From: Clarkia xantiana subsp. parviflora
Taxonomy: Eukaryota > Streptophyta > Magnoliopsida > Myrtales > Onagraceae
Assembly: GCA_036873135.1 (NCBI GenBank)
Contig: JAPTYO010000015.1
Coordinates: 2,130,839 to 2,194,838, forward strand
Length of the DNA stretch: 64,000 nucleotides
Direction: 5' to 3'
The position numbers and the translations under genes are program-made. Below the pieces are notes generated by a model. It was not told the origin of the DNA, made no database searches, and was given only the letters and a program-made list of their open reading frames with translations. This document shows positions 11,579 through 23,100 of this stretch, piece by piece. Numbering within the stretch: position 1 is the first letter of the stretch; the number at the start of each line of letters is the position of its first letter.

Positions 11579-12325
11579 TGATGGATATACGCATGATTCG
11601 GGCTCAGTTTTAAATTATTCGGACCTCGTACACGCACGAAACCCACGAAAAACCCGATTTCGAGCTAACCCGGGGAAACCGGGCAAGTCGCAAACTTGCC
11701 CGGCACCCCCGGGGGGCTTACCCGGAATTCCGGGTAAGCTTTGCACCCCGGGGGTGTCGCGCACACCCCCCTTTTTGTCCTGGATGTATACGGAGACCCG
11801 ATTTTCAACTAACTCCTATACGTCGGGGACCCCCCGTTACAAGGCGCGCGCGTCCCGCTCGTGACAGCCGCCTGAGACGCGCGTCAGAGTCCTCTTCCCA
11901 AAGCTCTCCCCTGCATCCCGGTTCACATTTCCACATTGAACCGGGTCAAAATCGGCTTACGATCCAAGGTTGCCTATAAATAGCCACCTTGGGGGTAAAC
12001 ATTTTCAAGTCACTTTGGGTGAGAATTGAGAAGAGCTCTGACCTCTCTCTAACTTTCTCTCTCTAGAACTGTCTAATGTTGACCGTCGGAGTGAGCGCAC
12101 CAAGCACCTCCCCCCTCTCCACGGGAGTTGCTCGGTAATGCTCCTCTTGCAGGTACGGACGGACAGTCAGCGAGAGAGCCCGAAGGACTTAGTGCGATTT
12201 TGAAGACGAAGCCAAAGGCCCGTGCACGACCCTAGGAGACGGACTTGGCCCTAACAAGCTCGCACCCAACCCGAAGACATCGACAAGTTACTCAGCAGAC
12301 AGCCCGCGTTAACTTGGTCGAAACA
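11579..12325 (+). repeat. 5' LTR of element A
   Basis: A 747-bp LTR beginning TGATGGATATACGC and ending GGTCGAAACA (TG...CA). It is similar to both LTRs of element B. It contains a 24-bp perfect palindrome centred on GGAATTCC (11716-11739), a second inverted repeat GGGCAAGT/ACTTGCCC (about 11681-11702), and a TATAAATAG promoter box at about 11974-11982. A CT-rich tract lies at about 12040-12065. Confidence 0.9.
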
Positions 12326-12327
12326 CT

Positions 12328-12339
12328 TGGCGCCGTCCG
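12328..12339 (+). other. Primer-binding site of element A
   Basis: TGGCGCCGTCCG starts 3 bp after the LTR. The TGGCGCCGTC form also occurs at 31853-31862 (element B, minus) and in element C at 61322. This placement and TGG start are typical of Ty3/gypsy PBS sites. I did not assign the tRNA. Confidence 0.8.
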
Positions 12340-12363
12340 TGGATCACCCACAAGACCAAAAGC

Positions 12364-15300
12364 ATGGCAAGCAACGAGCAGCCACCGCCGACTAAGACGA
12401 AGAAAAGAGGACCAGGACGTCCAAGGAAAACTCCGGCCCCGGAGTCAAGCATGAGACCTCCTCCGCAGAGAGCTCAGAGAGACCCCCCGCAGAGCCAAAG
12501 CGAGGCCTCAGTCGCCTCGTCTATGCCAACAAGAAGCGTACACTCTCGGGGTAACGCGCAAGGGGGCACACAGCAAACCGACGCTCCTCCAGGCTTCGCC
12601 CATCAAACCTTCAACACGCAGGAGCAACCATACGGAATGCCAAATGCTGGGGCATACAATCAGGCACCAGGGGCACAGGCTGCGCCTGCAGTCACCCCAG
12701 AAATGATGGCGGCACTCGAACAGCTGTTTCATCTGAGAGAGGCCCTGCGCAACCAAGGATACGGGGCGCCACCGCCCCCTCCCGCGCAACAAGCAAATAT
12801 GCCCCCGCCACCAAGGCAGGCGCCTCCAATGAATGCACCTCAGCAGAGAGGCCCTACAATCTCAAAAACCCCGACCTTTCACGGGAATGCACAGCAAAGC
12901 AGGCAGTTCCCCCAACAAGGGACAAGACAGGAGCTCTCGCACTCCCAAACACCCTACCAAGCAGGGCCATTCAATGAAGGAGCCTGGAGGCAGCCGTCTC
13001 AGACATTCCAGGGATATCAAGGTGGATATTCTCAGTACAACCCGACGCAGGCGCAATTTCCCCAACAAGGCGCAAGCATGGGACAAGAAGCATGCCCCCC
13101 CAAATCAGGGTAACCCAGTTACCGGGTTGACGGAGGAGATGCTTGAAAAGCTGATTGAAAAGAAGATAAAGCAAAGTAAAATGAGAGGGATGAACACATT
13201 GGTGGACACCACATCCCACCCTTTCACTGACGAGCTGGTGTACAGTCGCGTCCCAGACGCACTGTATAATCTAAGGCCGGAAAAGTACCGAGGCAAGGGA
13301 GACCCGATAGAGCATGTGCAGCAGCATGAAGCAATGCTTTTGGGGAGGACAGACAACCTTCACCACATAGCCATGACATTCCCCCAAACATTAGGCGGAG
13401 CAGCTGCACACTGGCTCTTCTCCCTGCCAAAGAAGAGCATAGACTCGTGGCAGTCCCTCAAAGAAAAGTTCATCCACCGTTACATGGGAGAACGTTCGAT
13501 CGTCAAAGGATCAAATGCCTTGGATGACGTCAAGCAGGAGTGGAATGAGTCCCTCGCAAGCTACTACATCCGGTTTAATCAAAACATCTCGGAAATTCAA
13601 ACGAACATTGCAGAGATAGAAATCATCCATGCCTTTGTCAGAAACCTGGGTAGGCACGGGTACGACTTGGGCCAAAAGCTTTCTACAAGGCCGGTGGAAA
13701 CAATGGAAGAACTCATGGCAAGAGTAAAAGAGTACATTGATGCTGAGCACTACAAGATGACAGCCCGGGACAAGTGGGTTAAGCCCGACAACAAGAAAGA
13801 TGAGAGTAAGCCAGGCCCCCTGAAGCAGAACCAAACCCCCCAACAAAAACAGTGGACTCCGCCCCAGAAGAGAACATTCAACATTGAAGAAGACAAGAAT
13901 CCAGAGGTCAACACCATTGAGCTAATCCCTATGAACGCTCCCCTGAGTGTCATACTGAAAGAAATGAAAGAGCAAAACCTCTGGAAAGAGCCATTCGGTT
14001 TCAGAAAGGGCCAGCTAGGGAAAGAGCAAGACAAGTGGTGTGAAAGCCACGAAGTCAACGGCCATGAAACTGACGACTGTAGAAGCCTTAAGTTCCAAAT
14101 CAATCGAATCATACAAGAAGGCGGACTTAAGCACTACGTCGACCAGGGGGGAAAGATTGAGAAGGTGAAAAGAAAATTCACGCCAAAGGAGAAAGGAAAA
14201 GAGAAGACCAATGACAACCCCCCTCCTAAAAAGAGGGGAGTTATTAATGTCATTCATGGTGGTCCAGCTGCAGGAGGACAAGTCTCCAACACAAGAGATG
14301 TATACGCTGCGCAGGCAAGCACACTCCCCAAGTATGGCAAAAGAAAGAAACCGGAAGAGGAGGACCCCGTGATAGGATTCTCGAGAAAGGACATGGCACA
14401 CATCGTCTACCCGCATGATGACGCGTTAGTAATAACAATGGAAATCAACGGGTTCGATGTCAAAAGAATCCTGGTCGACGGAGGAAGCTCGGCAGACATC
14501 CTCCATGTCAATGTCCTCAAACAGCTTGGAATGAAGAGAGAGGACCTGAAGCCGGGAAATTTCCCGTTAGTAAGCTTTGTAGGAGCTGCTACATATCCAC
14601 TGGGGATAATCACCCTTCACACTGTGATAGGAGAAGGATGGAACGCAATGAAAGTCGACATCACTTTCGTGATCGTCGAGAGCCTTGGCGCTTACAACGG
14701 AATTCTCGGAAGAACAACAATAAACCCCTACGAGATGGTGCCTTCAACGGCACACCAAAAGCTGAAGTACCGCTTAAGGGGAGGAGTTGGTGAAGTCTTG
14801 GGCGATCAGACGACAGCACGAAAGTGCTATGTCAACGCCCTAAGATGCAAGAACCGTCTGGACATAGCAGTCATTGAAAGGGGACAATGTTCCAAGTCTG
14901 AAGTTGAGATGCGATTTGACGAAATGATGAGCAGAGAAGAAAGACTCCCAGCAACTCAAACCCCAATGCTCCCAAGCATATGGGACATCAAGCAAGAGGA
15001 GTCGGAATCCATCCAGAGTTACTTCAAGCGATTCGCCATAAATGCAACTTCAAGTTTGGCAGAGAAGTCAGCCGTGATCAATGCCTTTTTCCTGAACATG
15101 AACTCACCTACATTCCTCCTATTTGGACGAACACAAGGGTGGAGAACAACCAAATCTATGGCTGACTTAAAAGAGAAGATGGAGACAGCAATCGAGGTCG
15201 CAAACGAGCTGGGGTGGTTCAGCCCACCTGCAGAACAAGAGGAGGCGCGCGAACACAAGCGTGCAAGACAAGACTTAAACAACAACCAAGATGGCGAATA

Positions 15301-15520
15301 TACACCTCTGAACATAGAGGTGGAGGAGTTGTTCAAGACCATCCTGAAGGATGTTTTACCTCCTCCAAGCGAGATCCGGATTGCCTTCCTCGGGAAGAAT
15401 CCAGAAATGTGGTGCCACTACCACAACAGATGGGGTCACAGCACAAATGGGTGCCCCTCTCTACGCAACAGAATCGAGGAACTGATCGAACAAGGAGCTC
15501 TGCGCTCCTACATTGCATGA
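12364..15520 (+). pseudogene. Gag-protease polyprotein of element A with second gag-like C-terminus; one frameshift
   Basis: The frame opens at ATG 12364 with a basic N-terminus carrying an AT-hook-like GPGRPRK, then a Pro/Gln-rich region. It shifts by +1 at a C7 run (13095-13101) into the frame that ends with TGA at 15518-15520. In the second frame: retrotransposon Gag domain (about 13270-13750), zinc-binding-like CESHEVNGHETDDC (about 14040-14080), the INVIHGGPAAGG motif, and an aspartic protease with DGGSSAD at 14477-14497. Instead of RT, a second divergent Gag-like segment follows (about 14970-15520). The C7 shift may be a mutation or a slippage site. The frame is otherwise clean over 2.4 kb. 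Confidence 0.85.
14970..15520 (+). other. Second gag-like domain fused after protease
   Basis: This part of the polyprotein has a second copy of the Gag C-terminal pattern. A helical stretch IQSYFKRFAINATSSLAEKS aligns in position and character with the first domain's YYIRFNQNISEIQTNIAEIE. A zinc-like WCHYHNRWGHSTNGCPSLRN then parallels WCESHEVNGHETDDCRSLKF. Both are followed by an I-E/Q-G-L/A pattern and Y at the end. The two copies are clearly diverged at protein level. It occupies the place where RT would start in element C. Confidence 0.65.
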
Positions 15521-15727
15521 AAAATCACTATGTAATGGCAAGCTACCCCGGTCCAAAACCAGGAACAAGCCACATACATCATCAACAAAGGCCCTAACTC
15601 TACACGCAGAAAGGGCAAAAAACAAGAAAAGCCATCAAAAAGATATCAAAGCAAGACTAAGCAAAGCTCATGCCTGTATTCAAAACAGAGGGAGCGCGAC
15701 GCATGCAAGGAGACAAAATAATTTCAT
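15521..15727 (+). other. Spacer between gag frame and hairpin array
   Basis: About 200 bp of A-rich, low-complexity sequence with short open frames only. I see no integrase or RT remnant in it. Confidence 0.5.
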
Positions 15728-16460
15728 CAAGGATGTGGACGTACTAATCTATCCACATCCTTGCCAAAAGTCGGGGACAAGCGGTTCCATAGGAATCCTC
15801 CCTCGCAAATAAATGCAAGTGTCGGATGTACTAATCTATCCACACTTCGCCACAATACAAGGATGTGAACGTACTAATCTATTCACATCCTTGCAAAAAG
15901 TAGGGGGACAAGCGGTTCCTTAGGAATCCTCCCTCGCAAACAAATGCAAGTGTCGGACATACTAATCTATCCACACTTCGCCGCAGTACAAGGATGTGGA
16001 CGTACTAATCTATTCACATCCTTGCAAAAGTCGGGGGACAAGCGGTTCCTTAGGAATCCTCCCTCGCAAACAAATGCAAGTGTCGGACGTACTAATCTAT
16101 CCACACTTAGCCATCATCAAGCGATGTGGACGTACTAATCTATCCACATCTCAAAAAACAAGATAGGCGTGCGGCTCTTCAGGAAACCACCATCTTGTCA
16201 AAATATCATAATGAAGATCCACGGTTCCGTAAGGAACTATCTTCTTATGAAAATAAAAAGGACAAGCGGTTCCTTAAGAGTTCCCCCTTCTCTTTAAAAT
16301 TGCAAGTGTCGGACGTACTAATCTATCCACACTTCGCAAACAAACAACTATATCAAGTATGTGAACGTACTAATCTATTCACATCCTTGTAAAGGAAGAC
16401 AAGCAGTTCAACATGGATCTTCCTCCTTACAAAGCCACAGGTGCCGGTAATACTAATTCA
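15728..16460 (+). repeat. Tandem array of alternating hairpins in element A
   Basis: Two hairpin types alternate. Type 1 has arms AAGTGT/ACACTT. Type 2 has arms CAAGGATGTG/CACATCCTTG. Both share the loop core GTACTAATCTA. At least nine loops are seen, near 15741, 15828, 15871, 15957, 16001, 16089, 16131, 16314 and 16367, with a decayed one near 16450. Hairpins are separated by a spacer with a GCGGTTCC(T/A)TAGGAATCC block. The full period is about 120-130 bp. Element B has the same array in its own orientation (30598-31245). Variable tandem repeats near the 3' part of Tat-type elements are known. Confidence 0.88.
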
Positions 16461-16782
16461 TCCACACCCCGCCACCAATAGAGATGCAATTTCCTAAGGA
16501 AAACCATCGGATTAAGGAAATCGACCTGTCAACAGAGCTACACTCTTCCAAAAGAGAACAAGTTATAGAGACAACAATAAAGGAAGATGCAAAATAATAC
16601 TAAGTATTATATCATTCTAACATCTCATGTCAGGCATATATATATATAATATAGCAGGTCTGAAAAGTAAAGGCATCCAGCCAGCATAAAAAGTCAAGCC
16701 CGGGACACACCCCGCCAAAATCTCACCCATGCAAGGGGAGCAACCATATATACACAAGAGAGTCATATAAAACAAAGAAAGA
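16461..16782 (+). other. Spacer between hairpin array and antisense gene
   Basis: AT-rich spacer with a (TA)n run at about 16638-16650. It would be the 3' untranslated region of the antisense gene. No other feature is evident. Confidence 0.5.
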
Positions 16783-18646
16783 TCAACCTGACCCAACGTC
16801 AGGAGCACCAGAGCCAAAGACGTCAGCCATAAAAACATCATGCGCAGGGCTGCTGAAAACAACGCGGCGATCGTCACCAACAGGGACGGACACCTGTCCC
16901 GTCAAACCACTCGCTCCGCCCACATCGCCCGCTCGGATCCCCGCAATAGCCCCGAGGGCATAGCCAGTATATGGCCCAGTACTCTGGAAAGGAAAATCGG
17001 GGGCAAGAGAGTATATCCTCCTGAAGTAATCCACAGAGAAAGACTCCATGCGATCATCACGTGCCTTCTCGAGAAGTTTGGAGTAATCAGCTGTAGTAGG
17101 AAACTCAATCATCCCAAGTTGATCACCCAGGGCAACATGAGACTCCTTAGTCTCCTTCAGCGCCACAGCATGTGCCCCCTCGTCGACCTTCTCCTGACGC
17201 AATAAGGCAAACAGCTCCGCCTCCAGCTGAGACGCGCAATCCTGACTTCCCTTGAGATCAGCGGAAGCCTTGGAAGAAGCATCTGAATGTGCGCGCGCCT
17301 TCTCCCTCAACACAACGACATCCTGAGACAAGCGCTCATGACGACCCTGCAGACCCCTCGTCTCCTCAACAAGCTCAACAACAAAGGAGGAAAGGTTGGT
17401 CATCACGACATTCACCTGCAACAACAACACAAGCACATCACACACAAAGAAGCCAGACAAACATGATAGATCCAACATAAAAAGAAAACAACGTACAGGA
17501 GCAAAGCGCGCGAGCGACTCCTCAACACACTTCAAAGCAGCCTCAGGGTCACGGGGGCACTTCTTGCGGTCAGCCGGCGGAACAGACCGCTGAACCACAC
17601 GCACACCGACAGCAGGTGTGCTCAAGGAAACATCCTTGGGAAAGCGAATAGCAGACTGAGAGTAGGGAGTCCACTCGTTCCCGGACACATCCCGATCAAG
17701 CCGACACATCAGATCAGACTTGCGAAGAGCTAGAGGAGTAGGAACAACTACACATCAAAAGCAAACACATTAGGAGAAGGCAAACTATACCAATACAACA
17801 AGAAGTCAACCACAGTCACTTGCCAAGGAAGGCACCTCCACTGAACGGCCGCTCCCCGACCGGGGGGCAGGCATGGTCGAATCTGCATACATTGGCCCCT
17901 TCCCTTTGTCGCAGGAAGGAGCAGGAGGCATGCCGGCAGACGTCGACCTCTTAGGATCGCTCGGGGAACGGACGTCAGCATCATTCTCTCGGATAGGTGC
18001 AACTCCCCCCGCCGTCGGGAGTACCAAGCCTGCAAAGACAACCACAAAAAGACCATTAGCATGTTAGCATGGGGAAAAATCTCAACGAAACCTTTAAAGG
18101 CACAAGTCCCATACCCGGGCCAACAGGAGGAGTGTCGCCGAGGCCGGGAACAGTCTGAGGAGATCCGCCTGCGACTCCGCCCTGTAAACAGGGGCGTCTG
18201 TTAAGAAACCAACCTACAAGGAAACAGGAACAAATGTTACGAAACTTCAAAACATACCAACTCATCCCCCGAAGGACGTACATGAATGCCCGCCGCGAGC
18301 AGCTCGGCGTCGGAAGCACGATAAAGGGGGATGTACTCCCCTGCCCTATTCGCCGTGTGAATCTTCTTCAAAGCAACCTTGTCTGTATCGTCGGTATCCA
18401 CTATGTGAGAAGTCGTCCAAGTCATGCCCGCATCCTTTATAAAAAAGTACTGACACTTCCATTTGTTCTGGGAAGTGTCCGATCTTTCGCAGAACCGCGC
18501 CTCAGTATTCCACCCCGCCCTGCGCAAGCCAGGGGAGGAGAATCCCTTCTCGGTCATGTGAGGCCAACGCAAGGTGAAAGTACACATCCCAGACTCATCT
18601 GCCTTGCCGGCTTGCCCAGGCGATAGAAGGCTCGAGTAATCCCAAA
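16783..18646 (-). pseudogene. Antisense spliced gene (aORF) of element A, 5'-truncated
   Basis: Antisense to gag. Exons are readable from about 18646 down to the stop at 16783. The last intron is 17416-17496 (81 nt, GTACGT donor, TGCAG acceptor), at exactly the position of the element B intron 29706-29781 (both split after FAP). Shared blocks with B include ELLAAG, VGVRVVQRSVPPADRK, NLSSFV(V/I)EL and APDFPF/APQFPF followed by GGAS. The last exon is predicted coiled-coil. The first exon is missing, cut by the viral junction at 18647. Function unknown; such aORFs are described in Tat-type elements. Confidence 0.75.
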
Positions 18647-19009
18647 GTATGGTATGTAAGGATAGCACTCTCCAAAGTCTACCTCTAGATTTCCTAAGAG
18701 GTCCCTTTTATACATCTACTTGAGTGGGAGACATAATGATTACTCCTTGAAGCCTTCTTCTCTATCTTCTTTGCATGCCATCCACATTGAGAAGTCTTCA
18801 TGAGTTGTTGTCAAGATTCCCTCCTGATAGAAAATGTCCTTTTAGACTAACTTTCTTTTTATGCATGGCATCCACGTATCTATTCATGCATCCATCCATC
18901 TAAAATAATTTTTACTATTCATAAATAATAAAGATTACTAATTAATTTTAAATTTACACTAATAAGTGCATAATTACTTACATTTAAACAGATTATTATC
19001 CGTAGACAT
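18647..19009 (-). promoter_or_regulatory. Viral intergenic region fused to element A
   Basis: Minus-strand viral intergenic region starting between PBS and TATA. The TATA box (TATAAAA) is at 18706-18712 on the minus strand. The left edge joins the aORF of element A near the shared AGTATGG, so the PBS of this copy is lost. Confidence 0.8.
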
Positions 19010-20147
19010 TTATGCAAAAGGATCTTGAGAATCCTGCATAGTGTCATCTGTTTTTTGGCTGCTATTAGCCTCTACATCATTTTCACCTTCAGATTCGTAA
19101 AGAATCTCTTTAAGTCGTCTCTCAATTCGAGCTTGGTCTCAGATGAAGATTCCAATAGTTCTTTTAGAACTTCAGAAAGATCTTTCTTCGAAGGTTCCCC
19201 GACTGAAGGGGGAGGTGGAGGTGGATCAAATGAAACTGAGCCCTTTTGAGTAAAGGTAGAGTCTTCTTTGAAAAATTCGAATTTGTCCCACCATTTAATC
19301 GAGACCCTTCTTCCTAAATAAGGAATATCGGCAACTAATTTTCCGAATCGATTAATAGGCATTTTAGCCATAACAATTTCCCATTTCAAAATCCATGGGA
19401 CCTTGTAGAGAGCTGTAAAAATAAGCTCATGATGTTTTAGAGATGAATTTACCTCTTCAAATTGTTCATAAACTTTCCTGATTTTATCTGGGAAGATAAT
19501 TGGATTTGCTCCCCATGTATAAAACCATTTTATAAACCACTGAGGAATTTTAGTGGTGTCTAAATCTCGAATTGAAGAAACCATGTGTGCTTCTTTTGAC
19601 GGTTTTCATAGTAGAAAGCACCTTCCCATGCTTTGATACAATCAAAGTAATTGAATACGTGTTTTGTTTTTGGTATTTCGTGATAACGAAATAGGTCACC
19701 ATTCCATTGATCTGGTGTTAAAACCCTTTTGATGAAGGCTTTAGAATAAGCCCACTCCTGGCTGTTACCTCTGGTGACAGAGTCAAAGTCTACAGATTGA
19801 GTAACCTGCAGAATGGTTAGATAAAAATTGGTTTCTTTTGGATAAAAGAATGGATCTCCGAATTCTTTGAGATAAAATGAGGATATTTCCTCTGGAGTTA
19901 AATGAGCATATTTTTGCTCGACCGGGGCTACCCACATAGTAGCATAGGGGATAAATGGATAGACAAACTCATTAGCTTGCTCTGATTTATTTGCTGCTGC
20001 ATAAGCATCTCCTCTAAGCTGCATTTCGGTAGGGATAGCCTTTAAGGCCTCAGCTTTTAGCTGATCTTTTGTTTTTGCGATGGCTGCCTTATAAGGCGTG
20101 GAAGGAGATGGAATTATGGCTTTATCCTTCGCTCTTTTCTTATTCAT
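19010..20147 (-). pseudogene. Viral ORF2 copy, two frameshifts
   Basis: Nearly full-length ORF2. It starts at ATG 20147 (ATGA overlap with ORF1) and has the normal stop at 19010-19012. Single-base losses near 19568 (after the LQFEI segment) and near 19120 (just before the basic ELKRRLK segment) break the frame into parts 20147-19560 and 19584-19072. Otherwise it closely matches the intact copy at 32849-33988. Confidence 0.88.
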
Positions 20148-23100
20148 TTTCCTGCTAAAAATTCACGAGTTAGAAAATCAGGTAATGAATTATCTGATCC
20201 TTTAATAAACTCAATATCAAAATCAAATACAGATAATATTCCTTGCCATCTAGCAAAAATTTGTTTAGACGCGATGTTTTTAACATCTTTTTCTAATATA
20301 TTTTTTGCAGCTTTGCAATCAACTCTAATTAGAAATTTTTGATTAAGTAAATCGCTTTTAAATTTCTGTACACAAAGAACAATTGAAAGAATTTCTTTCT
20401 TGACGGTTGCATAATTTTTTCGTGGTCCTTGCCACACTCGAGAAGTAAATCTAATTAGAGTCTCTTTATTTCCAATCCTTTGTTTAAGGATTCCACCGTA
20501 ACCTAATTCTGATGCATCAGTTTCAACAATTTTAAATGCATCAGGGTGGGCTATAGCAAGACAAGGAATTTCCTTAATTTTTGCTTTAATTTTTTGAACA
20601 GCCTTAGTGTGAATTTCAGACCATTCAGGAGGATTTTTCTTCAACCTTTCAAATAAAGGCTTTGCATCTATGGCTAGATTTTTATAAAAATCTGAAATAT
20701 AATTAAGACTTCCTAAGAATCTCTGTAATTGAGTCTTATCCTTTATTTCATCTGGAAATTTTTCACCAAAACTAATTGACCGATCGATAGGGAATATTGT
20801 CCCTTCTTTGATGATATGACCTAGAAACCTTATTTCTGTTTGAAACAGTTTAATTTTCTTAGCTGATACCACCAGTCCTGCTCTTTTTACCGCATTTATA
20901 AATGCATTTAGATGTTTAAAATGTTGATCAATATTTTGTGAGAAAATTAATACATCGTCTATATAAACGATACAAAATGACATATATGGACTAAATATAT
21001 CATTCATTATATTTTGAAATTCAGAAGGGGCATTTTTTAACCCAAACGGCATTACATTCCATTCGTAATGTCCAAATGGAACAGTAAAATCCGTTTTATA
21101 TCTATCTTTCTCGGCAATTTGAATTTGCCAGAATCCAGATTTCATGTCAAATTTTGACATAACTTTAGCTGTGTAAAGTCGATTTAATAAATCTTTTTTA
21201 TTAGGGATTGGATATCTAATCCATCTTAAAGCTTTATTTAAGGGCTTCTAATTGATAACAAGCCTTGGAACACCTCGTTCTAGTTCAGCAGCATTCTCCA
21301 CATAAAATGCTGGACAACTCCATGGACTATATGATTTTCTAATTAATCCTTTAGCTAAAAGTTCATCAATTTCCTTTTTACAAATTTCTAAATGGCGAGG
21401 ACCCATAGCAATAGGTCTAGCTTTTGTTGGAATTTGTCTTTCGTCAAAGTTTGGTTCATATGGTAAATTTACCACATGCTTCTTTCGTTCCCAAAAGGCA
21501 TTGGGAATATCATAACAAACTGAATTTTCTATGTATTTTTGTAAATTAGAAATTTTTTCTATCATATAGGATGTTTGAATTTTTTCAGCTATCTTTTTAT
21601 AGCTTATTTCTTGAGTTAAGGAGCTTAGAAAATTTTCTTTTCTCTTAATTTTCTTTTGTATCAAATCAATCTCGTGATAACGAGGTTCTGTAACAAATTT
21701 AAAAGTTATATCTTGTTGATTAACGGTACTTGTAATTCCTTCTTCAGTAATGCTTTTAATGGGATAAAGCATATGAAGAAATGGATTTCCAAGAATAACA
21801 TCATGGGATAAATTTTTAACCATTATAAATGGCATTTCTAAACAAATTCCTTTATTGCAAACTGCAGTATTTTGTAGCTTGTATTTTACAAGCATTTTAC
21901 TACCATCTGCAGTATTTAGAATTTCAGTTGTTTTCGAGAAATATCTCGACGGAACAAGTCCTTCATTAATACAATTTAGGTCTGCTCCAGAGTCAACCAT
22001 TGCAATCACGGAGAAAGAATACTCTCTATGAACAATAATGTTGACTTTAATATGCCATTTATGAGTAATAACTCTATCGTGCATATTGACGAATGTTAAG
22101 GAGTTCATAGCTTCTAAAGATTTGTCTCCTTCTTCACTGTCAGTTACTTCATCTGTTTTAGATTCTAAAATGAGAATCCTGGATTTTAAATCACTTAATT
22201 CTTTTTTGAGAATTTTTACTTCATGCATTAAATTATTAATACAAGAAGAATCACTAATGTCTTCTTCTATAGGGGACTTAGCCCTCCTTAGAATTTCTTT
22301 GAGACTATAAGCCTCAGGTTCTTTTAATTTTAACTGCTTCTCAGGTTTTTTACTATACTGCTCAATATAATTTTGTAGTTTTTCTCTCCTTTCTTTCGGA
22401 TCAGAAATTTGATCTATCATATCTAGTATAAAGTTTTGCTCATGGGTAAGAACAAATAACCCATTTGCTTTGCAAAGTGATTTGTAATAATTACAATTTC
22501 CACTGCAATCAGAATCATTCGACTCATCCTCAAATTCAGATTCATCGGTCTGATCTGATTCATTTATAGCGTAAAAATTATTTTTATCTGTAATAACAGA
22601 CACTTCTAAATCTTGTCCTTCCTCATTAAGGAATAGTTTTTCTAAAGTTTTCTTTAGTCCTTCATTAATATCTAGACTATTAATTTTCTTTTTCAATTTA
22701 CACTTATTAGCATAATGGCCAGGTTTCTGGCATTTCCAACATAGTGGAACTGTTTTTTGCTTAGGGTTTTCGAGTCTTTCTCTCTTCTTTCGTTTAGGAA
22801 TATATTTTTTCCTAGGATATTTACTAAAGTTTTCATAAACTTTATTAGTCTTTTTCTTGTAAGATTTGTTTTTCTTATTAGAATCAACAATGGAGGGTAA
22901 TCCCATTTGTTCACAAAAATCACCAATAATTCTTTTTCCAATAAGTTTATGCCCTCAGCGACGATCTCAGAAGACAAGTCGTCGTAAGTGTATATGGAAT
23001 AAGGAATAATTCCATTATGTTTTTGCTTAATCATATTACGGACCTTTTCAGCAAAAAAATGAGGAAGTCCAGATAAAAAATTTTCTTTCCAAAATTCATT

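Larger units (their letters stand above)
11579..18646 (+). mobile_element. Element A: Tat-like Ty3/gypsy retrotransposon, 3'-truncated
   Basis: 5' LTR (11579-12325), PBS-like site, gag-protease frame, a second gag-like domain, hairpin array (15728-16460), and antisense spliced gene (16783-18646, minus). There is no RT, RNase H or integrase, and no polypurine tract or 3' LTR. At about 18647 it runs directly into viral intergenic DNA. The antisense gene between pol and the 3' LTR is a known trait of the Tat lineage (Ogre, Retand, Grande types). Inserted in viral ORF2, so it is younger than that viral copy. Confidence 0.85.

Noticed and set aside
12508..14613. Several minus-strand frames opposite element A gag
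   Set aside because: GC-rich sense coding with biased codons gives long antisense frames. They lack homology to the antisense gene, which lies elsewhere in the element.
15728..16460. Regular repeats with similar spacing, at first sight like a CRISPR array
   Set aside because: Units are inverted repeats with conserved spacers, in a plant retrotransposon, and present in two elements. No cas genes, and spacers are not unique.
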